In this document: positions 1 to 5,664 of the stretch, piece by piece
Position numbering within the stretch: the stretch's first letter is position 1
Layout of the letters: each line of letters opens with the position of its first letter
Assembly: GCA_017881585.1 (NCBI GenBank)
Contig: JADGQS010000019.1
Location: 1-34,787, forward strand
Reading direction: 5' to 3'
From: Gemmatimonadaceae bacterium
GTDB taxonomy: Bacteria > Gemmatimonadota > Gemmatimonadetes > Gemmatimonadales > Gemmatimonadaceae
Length of the DNA stretch: 34,787 nt
Notes under the pieces: model-generated
Database searches by the model: none
What the model was told of the DNA's origin: nothing
The model's input: the letters and a program-made list of their open reading frames with translations, nothing else
Position numbers and translations under genes: made by a program

Positions 1-80
1 TGCAACTGCAACTACAACAACAACTACAACGGCAAAGCTCTCGACTGACACCCGTCAGCTCACAGCTGTCAGACGACTTC

Positions 81-105
81 GGTCTTCCATCTTCGGTCTT
101 CCATC
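81..105. repeat. GATGGAAGA-family repeat, half copy
   Basis: A 25-base pyrimidine-rich stretch that is the reverse complement, with one mismatch, of the left arm of the hairpin at 5592-5616. Here only one half is present, so no hairpin forms. It lies just downstream of the minus-strand tRNA pair. The first 35 bases of the window carry a separate simple AAC-rich repeat (units like tgcaac and tacaac); no gene is visible in 1-117. Confidence 0.6.
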
Positions 106-117
106 GCTCTTCCCTCA

Positions 118-190
118 CAGGCCCGGAGGGAATCGAACCCCCAACCGCCGGTTTTGGAGACCGGTGCTCTACCAATTGAGCTACGGACCT
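118..190 (-). tRNA. tRNA-Trp (anticodon CCA)
   Basis: Read on the minus strand, the 73-base sequence folds into a full cloverleaf. The 7-bp acceptor stem pairs AGGTCCG with CGGGCCT (one G-T wobble), and the D-arm contains AGCTCAATTGGTAGAGC. The anticodon stem is CCGGT/ACCGG with loop CTCCAAA, giving anticodon CCA for the Trp codon UGG. The T-arm carries TTCGATT. No CCA end is encoded. It follows tRNA-His by 15 bases on the same strand, so the two are probably cotranscribed. Confidence 0.96.
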
Positions 191-205
191 ACTCCAATAC
201 CGCAG

Positions 206-280
206 GGTGACTGACGGGACTTGAACCCGCAACCCCCGGTGCCACAGACCGGTGCTCTAACCAGTTGAGCTACAGTCACC
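206..280 (-). tRNA. tRNA-His (anticodon GTG)
   Basis: Minus-strand cloverleaf. Acceptor GTGACTG pairs with CAGTCAC. An extra 5' G opposite the C at position 73 is the identity element typical of tRNA-His. The anticodon stem CCGGT/ACCGG holds loop CTGTGGC, giving anticodon GTG (codons CAC/CAU). The T-loop is TTCAAGT. It is the first gene of a two-tRNA unit with tRNA-Trp. No convincing promoter hexamers are visible upstream in 281-320. Confidence 0.96.
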
Positions 281-320
281 ACAACCGACCACGCATCAAA
301 AGTAGTCGGAGGACTCTAGT

Positions 321-547
321 CTGAGAAGTGAGAACAGATATGAGCGGCGAGACCAGATCACAGTGGCGAGGGTGAGTGGGAAGTGGGGAGAACCGAGCGG
401 GGAGCGGCGAGTGGAGAGACTGACTTCCCACTTCTCATGTCTCAGATATCCGGTCGCAGTTCTCGCCGCTCAAACTCCCCGCTCGCCTCTCGGTTCTCCC
501 CACTTCCCACTCACCCTTGCCACTCCCCACTGGTCTCGCCACTCGCC
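321..547. repeat. Large purine/pyrimidine inverted repeat, copy A1
   Basis: A long dyad between tRNA-His and the 3' end of efp. The strongest part is a 35-nt arm at 363-397 complementary to 489-523 with a single mismatch. An outer 11-bp arm (346-356 with 530-540) pairs perfectly. Left arms are G/A-rich and right arms C/T-rich. The 489-523 arm is the exact reverse complement of 12276-12310 in copy A2, so this is a dispersed element. It sits immediately downstream of efp and could act as a terminator or 3' mRNA structure. It has no plausible coding content. Confidence 0.85.
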
Positions 548-555
548 CCTGCAGT

Positions 556-1119
556 CTATTTTGCGCGATCCATGTACTCGCTGGTATTCGGATTGACCCG
601 CACCTTCTCCCCCGTCCCGACGAACTCCGGCACGTTGATCACCACCCCATTGTCCAGCGTCGCCGGCTTCGAGCTCGCCGTCTTCGTCGCCGTCTTCATC
701 ACGGGCGCCGTGTCCACCACTTCGAGCACGAGAAACTGCGGCAGTTCGATGCCGATCGGACGGCCATCGTAGTATTCGGCGAGGATGTTCATCCCCGGCT
801 GCATCCACTGCGCGTTGTCACCCAGCATCTCCTCGTCCATCTCGAGCTGGTCGAAGTTCTCCGTGTTCATGAAGTGCCAGGTATCGCCGCCCCGGTACAT
901 GAACTCGAGCTCATGCGTCTCCATCGACGCACGTTCGATGGTATCGGCCGCGCGGAAGCGATGTTCGAAGCTGTTCCCGTTGCGCAGGTTCTTCATCTTG
1001 GTCTGGATCATCGCACGCAGATTTCCGGGCGTGTGATGACGGAACTCAAGCACGCGGCACGGCTGGCCCTCGAAAACGATGACCATTCCGCGGCGGATTT
1101 GTGTGGCGGGCATTGCCAT
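556..1119 (-). CDS. efp: Translation elongation factor P, variant tip residue
   Basis: A 187-aa protein with the full three-domain EF-P layout: N-terminal KOW-like domain with RRGMVIVFEGQPC, central OB domain, and a C-terminal OB domain ending in the typical ATLDNGVVINVPEF and SEYMDR motifs. EF-P binds the ribosome between the P and E sites and relieves stalling at polyproline. The residue at the tip of the domain-I loop, normally Lys34 (PGKG) in E. coli or Arg in the rhamnosylated class, is Asn33 here (TPGNLRA). No Lys or Arg occupies that exact position, though Arg35 is nearby. ATG start at 1119. Standalone gene; no modification enzyme (epmA, earP, ymfI) is visible in the window. Confidence 0.95.
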   Translation of the reverse strand: MAMPATQIRRGMVIVFEGQPCRVLEFRHHTPGNLRAMIQTKMKNLRNGNSFEHRFRAADTIERASMETHELEFMYRGGDTWHFMNTENFDQLEMDEEMLGDNAQWMQPGMNILAEYYDGRPIGIELPQFLVLEVVDTAPVMKTATKTASSKPATLDNGVVINVPEFVGTGEKVRVNPNTSEYMDRAK

Positions 1120-1242
1120 TGGACGACTTCCCTATTTGGCGATTTAATGAGTTCGGAGACAGCCTTTAACTGTAGTCGCTCGAAGGGGTTGAGGCAACGG
1201 TTTCGGGTGCTTGGCCGACGTGTCGTCGGTCGCGCACTGGCA

Positions 1243-1300
1243 TGTCCCACGGGCTCCGCCTTCCGGTCGCTCCGCTCCCCCGGGCGGACCCTTTGGGACA
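1243..1300. repeat. REP-like imperfect hairpin
   Basis: Arms 1243-1260 (TGTCCCACGGGCTCCGCC) and 1282-1300 pair imperfectly around a C/T-rich loop containing CGGTCGCTCCGCTC. The loop resembles that of the hairpin at 1494-1592 on the opposite strand (GAGCGGAGCGACAGCGAC), suggesting one family of REP-like palindromes. Confidence 0.55.
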
Positions 1301-1360
1301 CGCCCGTGCGCTCCCTCCCCACCGAGATCCGCATGGCGCGGGCCACATCGTGCCGATCCA

Positions 1361-1459
1361 TTCGGCGGCACCGATTTCTTCATCGACAAATTCCACTTCA
1401 CGGGTCCCGGTCGCGTGGGCTTGCAGTCGATGTATTTTCACGCGCCGACGGAGGCATAG
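1361..1459 (+). pseudogene. Remnant of a protein C-terminus (possibly AIM24-like)
   Basis: A 32-codon stretch ending in TAG has strongly coding-like composition, with mostly G or C at third positions, unlike its surroundings. It reads FGGTDFFIDKFHFTGPGRVG followed by LQSMYFHAPTEA. The G-P-G-[KR]-V-x-[IL]-Q-[ST] pattern near a C-terminus resembles the end of AIM24-family proteins. Upstream the frame runs into the REP-like hairpin at 1243-1300 and loses coding character, so no start or full domain remains. The reading is tentative; it could be chance. Confidence 0.3.
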
Positions 1460-1493
1460 CACCCCGCGCCTGCTCGCCCGTCGACATCGGTAA

Positions 1494-1592
1494 GGCGGGC
1501 GGGATGGTGTTCGTCCAGGGCGAGCCCGGGCGAGCGGAGCGACAGCGACGCGAAGCGGAAGGCCGCCCTGGGCGAATACCATCTCGCCCGCC
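1494..1592. repeat. REP-like hairpin with 29-nt arms
   Basis: Left arm 1494-1522 and right arm 1564-1592 are complementary over 29 positions with three mismatches, all transitions. The intervening 41 bases contain GAGCGGAGCGACAGCGACGC. The structure ends about 40 bases before the 3' end of the tesA-like gene (minus strand), so it could terminate that transcript. Confidence 0.7.
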
Positions 1593-1631
1593 GAGAGCAT
1601 CGCCTCGCCCGCCGCGAGCACCGCGCAGCCG

Positions 1632-2339
1632 TTACTTCTTCGCGAGCACCCGCGCGAGACTCGGCCACAGATTATGCGCCGCGATCCGGGCCCCCTCGGG
1701 AGTCGGATGGATCCCATCGCGCTGATTCAGCCGCGCGATCCCCGCGATTCCATTCAGGAAGAATGGCGCGAGCGCAACTCTTTCCTCCACCGCCACTTTG
1801 CCGAACACCGCGTGAAACGCCCGCGTGTATTCCGGCCCGAGATTCGTCGGAGCTTCCATCTGAAGCAGCAGAATCGCCGATGCCGGATTCACCGTGCGAA
1901 TGCGTCGGATGATCTGCCGCAGGTTCGCGGCCGTGGAATCCGGATTGAGCCCGCGCAGTCCGTCGTTCGCGCCCGTCTCGATCACCACGACATCCGGCTT
2001 CTCCTTGAGCAGCCAATCCACGCGCCGAAGCGCGCCCGCCGAGGTCTCGCCCGAAAGACCGGCGTTCACCACGAATGCCTTCACCCCCGCCGAATCCGCC
2101 ACCCGCTGGATCACTGCCGGATACGCGTCCGTCGCAGGATCGTCGAGCCCGAACCCCGCTGTGAGACTCGTTCCCAGAAACAGGACGCGCGGCACGCCCG
2201 TAGTGCCGGGAACGGCGGACGTTGCCCCGCCCGCCGCCACCGTAGTTGATTCCACTGGTGCCGGCCGTGCCTTGGCCTTCGTATCGGCTCCGCCACACGC
2301 CCCCAGCAACACCAGGGCAATCCACCACTTCGCTCTCAT
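1632..2339 (-). CDS. tesA: SGNH/GDSL hydrolase lipoprotein (TesA-like esterase)
   Basis: A 235-aa protein with lipoprotein signal MRAKWWIALVLLGAC (lipobox LGAC), so likely membrane-anchored. It is an SGNH-fold esterase/lysophospholipase. Block I is FLGTSLTAGFG with nucleophile Ser58. The Asn block is ETGANDGLRG. Block V is DGIHPTPEGA with Asp208 and His211. The family cleaves thioesters, aryl esters or lysophospholipids. The ATG at 2339 puts the signal peptide at the N-terminus; an in-frame ATG at 2348 is also possible. It is divergent from the ABC ATPase gene with only 7 bp between starts. The same order and orientation as E. coli tesA-ybbA-ybbP supports the name. Confidence 0.9.
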   Translation of the reverse strand: MRAKWWIALVLLGACGGADTKAKARPAPVESTTVAAGGATSAVPGTTGVPRVLFLGTSLTAGFGLDDPATDAYPAVIQRVADSAGVKAFVVNAGLSGETSAGALRRVDWLLKEKPDVVVIETGANDGLRGLNPDSTAANLRQIIRRIRTVNPASAILLLQMEAPTNLGPEYTRAFHAVFGKVAVEERVALAPFFLNGIAGIARLNQRDGIHPTPEGARIAAHNLWPSLARVLAKK

Positions 2340-2346
2340 AGACTGC

Positions 2347-3027
2347 ATGCTCTCGGCAAGAGATCTCACAAAAGAATACCAGAGCGGCGCCTCGCGCCTG
2401 GCCGTGCTCAAGCACGTGTCCTTCGACATCCCGCAAGGCTCCTTCGTATCCATCGTCGGTCCGTCCGGCAGCGGAAAGACGACGCTGCTCGGACTCCTTG
2501 CCGGACTCGACACCCCGAGCGGCGGCAGCGTCACGCTCGACGGCACCGACCTCACCCGCCTTACGGAAGATGAACGCGCCCTGCTTCGCGGCGAGAAGGT
2601 CGGCTTCATCTTCCAGACCTTTCAATTAATACCGACTCTCACGGCAATAGAGAACGTGCAGGTCCCGTTGGAACTGCGCGGAGACGACGGCGCGGCGGCC
2701 CGCGCGACGAGCCTGCTCGAGCGCGTGGGACTCGCGGACCGCATGGACCACTTCCCGACGCAGCTGTCGGGCGGCGAGCAGCAGCGCGTGGCGATCGCGC
2801 GTGCATTTTCCAACGCGCCGCGCATCCTGTTCGCCGATGAGCCCACCGGCAATCTCGACGGCGAGACCGGCGCGCGCATCGTCGAGCTGCTCGAGGAACT
2901 CAATCGCGAGTCCGGCTCGACGATCATCCTCGTCACGCACGACATCACGCTCGCCCAGCACGCGAGCCGGATGATCCGCCTCAAGGACGGCGTCGTGGTG
3001 GAAGACACCGCCCGGCCCGTGCCGTGA
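2347..3027 (+). CDS. ybbA: ABC transporter ATP-binding protein (YbbA/LolD type)
   Basis: A 226-aa nucleotide-binding subunit of the MacB/LolD class. Walker A is GPSGSGKTT at residues 38-46, the Q-loop is FQTFQLIPTLTAIENV, the signature is LSGGEQQRVAIARA from residue 140, Walker B is ILFADEPTGNLD and the H-loop is VTHD. It would power the FtsX-like permease encoded next, whose GTG start overlaps this stop codon by 4 bp, indicating translational coupling. Start ATG at 2347 (MLSARDLTKEYQSG) aligns with the family N-terminus. Such mechanotransmission ABC proteins do not usually import solutes; they act on periplasmic or envelope substrates. Confidence 0.95.
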   Translation: MLSARDLTKEYQSGASRLAVLKHVSFDIPQGSFVSIVGPSGSGKTTLLGLLAGLDTPSGGSVTLDGTDLTRLTEDERALLRGEKVGFIFQTFQLIPTLTAIENVQVPLELRGDDGAAARATSLLERVGLADRMDHFPTQLSGGEQQRVAIARAFSNAPRILFADEPTGNLDGETGARIVELLEELNRESGSTIILVTHDITLAQHASRMIRLKDGVVVEDTARPVP

Positions 3028-5591
3028 ACCAACCCCGGAGCCGTCCGGCGAGCCGCTGGTCCCGCATCGCCAGCCTCGCATGGCGCGAGAGCCGCACCGC
3101 GCGCCGCCGGCTGCTGCTGTACATGTCGTCGATCTCGCTTGGCGTGGCGGCGCTCGTCGCGATCGACAGCTTCGCGAGCAACGTGCAGCAGTCGATCCGC
3201 AAGCAGGCGCGCGACCTCCTGGGCGGCGACGTCTCATTCTCGAACAACGCGAAGCTGTCCCTTCCGCTCCAGCGCGTCATCGATTCGCTGAACACTCACG
3301 GCACGCCGGTGGCGACGGTGGTCTCGTTCATCTCGATGGCGACCGACACGCGATCGGGCGGCACCAGGCTCGCGCAGATCAAGGCGGTGACACCGGAATA
3401 CCCGTTCTACGGCGCGATCGTCACGTCGCCCGAGGGCCAGTGGGCCAGGCTGCAGCAGGGCCCGTACGCCATAGTCGACCCCGCCCTGCTGATCGCGCTC
3501 GATGCGCGGGTGGGCGACTCGCTGGCGATCGGATACGTGAAGTTCGAGATCATCGGCGTCGTCAAGAGCATGGCCGGGCAGTCCGATGCGTCGCTCGTGA
3601 TGGCGCCGCGCGTGTTCCTGCCCGAGCGCTACGCCTCGGAGACCCAGCTCCTCGGGTTCGGCAGCCGCGCGTCGTACGAGTGGCTCGTGAAGCTGCCGCC
3701 GACGGTCGGCAGCACGGCATGGGTCAAGCCGCTGCGGGCGAGGTTCCAGAACGAACACGTGCGCGTGGTGACGGTGGTGCAGCGTGAAACGAACATCTCG
3801 GAGTCCGTCCAGCAGCTCGCGAATTTTCTCGGGATCGTCGGGCTCATCGCGCTCCTGCTCGGCGGCATCGGTGTCGCGAGCGGCGTGAACGCGTTCGTCA
3901 CGCGCAAGATCGACACCGTCGCGGTGCTGCGCTGCCTCGGCGCGACGAGCGGACAGGTGCTCGCGATCTACGTCGCGCAGGCGGCCATGATGGGATTCGC
4001 GGGCGCGGCCGTCGGCGCGGCCCTCGGAGTGGCCATCCAGTACACGCTGCCGGTAGCCATCAAGGATTTCCTGCCCGTGGACGTCAGCGTGTCGCTCGAC
4101 TGGCGCGCGATCGGCATGGGACTGGGTATCGGTGTATGGGTGGCCCTCGTGTTCGCCCTGCGGCCGCTGCTCGCGCTGCGGCGCGTGTCGCCGCTGCAGG
4201 CGCTGCGGCGCGACACGGCGGCGCTCGACGCCGAGCGCAACAAGGACGTGCCGACGCACCTCGTGAACATCGCGCTCGTCGGCAGCGTGTTGCTGCTCGC
4301 ATTCGAGCGCGCGGGAAGCCTGCGGCGCGGCGCGATGTTTGCCGCAGGCATAGGCGGGAGCATGCTCGTGCTCTGGCTCAGCGCCAGCGGCCTCTCGTAT
4401 CTCGCCCGCCGCGTCGTCACGGCGCGCTGGCCGTACGTGGTGCGTCAGGGGGTGGCGAACCTGTACCGGCCCGCGAACCAGACGCGATCGGTCGTTCTCG
4501 CGCTCGGGTTCGGCGCGTTCCTCGTGAGCACGCTGTTCCTCGTGCAGGCGAACCTGCTGAAGCAGTTCGAGGTGACCGCGGCGCAGTCGAAGGCGAACCT
4601 GATCTTCTTCGACATCCAGGAAGACCAGCGGCAGGGGCTCGACTCCATCCTCCGGTCCGACGGCCAGCACGCCCTCGGGTACACGCCGATCGTGACGATG
4701 AAGGTCGCGGCGATCAACGGCCTCACGCCGGCGCGGTGGGCCGCGTCGCAGGGAATCTCGGCGAACAACTGGGCGCTCCGGCGCGAGTTTCGCTCGACGT
4801 TCCGCGACACCATGGTCGCCACCGAAAAGCTCGTCGAGGGGAAGTGGTTCGGCGGCGCACACCTTCCCGATTCGCTCTCGGAACTCTCGCTCGAGCAGAG
4901 CCCTGCGCAGGAACTGCACGTGAAGATCGGGGACATCATCACGTGGGACGTGCAGGGCGTGCGCGTGTCGTCGCAGGTCACCAGCCTGCGCGACGTAAAC
5001 TGGGGCCGGTTCGAGCCGAACTTTTTCGCGGTGTTCGAGCCGAAAGCATTGAAGGACGCGCCGAAGAGTTACGCGACGGTCGCGGCGGTGGAATCGGACT
5101 CGACGATCGCCCACCTCCAGCGGTCGAGCGTCACACGATTCCCGAACATCTCGAGCATGGATCTCTCGCTCGTGCGCCGCACGATCGGGGACATCGTCAA
5201 GAAGGTTTCGGTCGCGGTGCGCTTCCTCGCGCTGTTCAGCCTCGCGATGGGCATCCCGGTGCTGTTCAGCGCCGTCGCCGCCACGCGCCGCGACCGCCTG
5301 CGCGAGGGTGTGCTGCTCAAGACACTCGGCGCCACAAGCCGCCAGATCGCGCGGATCCTGCTCTCCGAGTACGCCCTCCTCGGCGCGCTCGGCGCGCTGA
5401 CGGGAATGGTACTCTCGTTTGCCGGCGCCTGGGGCCTGGTGCACTTCGTCTTCGGCGGCACCTTTGCGCCCGCGCTGCTGCCGGCGGCGATGATCGCGCT
5501 GGCGATGATGGCGCTGGCGATCACGATCGGGTTGCTCACCGGGCGCGATGTTTTCCGAGAAACTCCGATGGCGGCGTTGCGGGAAACGTGA
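3024..5591 (+). CDS. ybbP: FtsX-like ABC transporter permease (YbbP family)
   Basis: An 855-aa inner-membrane protein, close in length to E. coli YbbP (about 800 aa). An N-terminal membrane helix (about residues 30-48) is followed by a large periplasmic MacB-PCD-like domain. Then comes a first FtsX helix bundle (about 262-390), two more membrane segments, a second helix and periplasmic domain (about 490-720), and a second FtsX bundle (about 728-850) containing RLREGVLLKTLGATSRQ. The matching first-bundle motif is DTVAVLRCLGATSGQ. The duplicated layout is typical of YbbP. GTG start at 3024 overlaps the ABC ATPase stop (GTGA). Exact substrate unknown; the neighbouring TesA-like esterase suggests lipid or envelope work. 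Confidence 0.92.
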   Translation: MNQPRSRPASRWSRIASLAWRESRTARRRLLLYMSSISLGVAALVAIDSFASNVQQSIRKQARDLLGGDVSFSNNAKLSLPLQRVIDSLNTHGTPVATVVSFISMATDTRSGGTRLAQIKAVTPEYPFYGAIVTSPEGQWARLQQGPYAIVDPALLIALDARVGDSLAIGYVKFEIIGVVKSMAGQSDASLVMAPRVFLPERYASETQLLGFGSRASYEWLVKLPPTVGSTAWVKPLRARFQNEHVRVVTVVQRETNISESVQQLANFLGIVGLIALLLGGIGVASGVNAFVTRKIDTVAVLRCLGATSGQVLAIYVAQAAMMGFAGAAVGAALGVAIQYTLPVAIKDFLPVDVSVSLDWRAIGMGLGIGVWVALVFALRPLLALRRVSPLQALRRDTAALDAERNKDVPTHLVNIALVGSVLLLAFERAGSLRRGAMFAAGIGGSMLVLWLSASGLSYLARRVVTARWPYVVRQGVANLYRPANQTRSVVLALGFGAFLVSTLFLVQANLLKQFEVTAAQSKANLIFFDIQEDQRQGLDSILRSDGQHALGYTPIVTMKVAAINGLTPARWAASQGISANNWALRREFRSTFRDTMVATEKLVEGKWFGGAHLPDSLSELSLEQSPAQELHVKIGDIITWDVQGVRVSSQVTSLRDVNWGRFEPNFFAVFEPKALKDAPKSYATVAAVESDSTIAHLQRSSVTRFPNISSMDLSLVRRTIGDIVKKVSVAVRFLALFSLAMGIPVLFSAVAATRRDRLREGVLLKTLGATSRQIARILLSEYALLGALGALTGMVLSFAGAWGLVHFVFGGTFAPALLPAAMIALAMMALAITIGLLTGRDVFRETPMAALRET

Positions 5592-5649
5592 GATGGAAGA
5601 TCGAAGATGGAAGACCAAAGGACGCGATCTCCATCTTCCATCTTCCATC
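5592..5649. terminator. GATGGAAGA-family hairpin, likely bidirectional terminator
   Basis: Arms 5592-5611 and 5630-5649 pair over 20 bases with one mismatch, starting right after the ybbP stop codon and ending 15 bases before the stop of the convergent metallopeptidase gene. Arms are made of repeated GATGGAAGA units. There is no clear U-tract, so termination is inferred from position and symmetry. The repeat is shared with 81-105. Confidence 0.6.
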
Positions 5650-5664
5650 GCCGTTCATCGGTCG

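Larger units (their letters stand above)
1120..1631. other. 512-bp non-coding stretch upstream of efp
   Basis: No convincing intact gene on either strand. The several overlapping open frames have biased, low-complexity translations. The stretch holds the efp promoter region, two REP-like hairpins (1243-1300 and 1494-1592) and a short well-coded fragment at 1361-1459 that looks like the end of a lost gene. Confidence 0.6.

Noticed and set aside
517-1725. 402-codon plus-strand open frame across efp and the gap
   Set aside because: First half is antisense to efp and the second half runs through two hairpins; no family motif.
3234-5648. 804-codon minus-strand open frame opposite ybbP
   Set aside because: Low-complexity Arg/His/Glu-rich translation with no motif; it mirrors a clear FtsX-like permease on the plus strand, an effect of high third-position GC.
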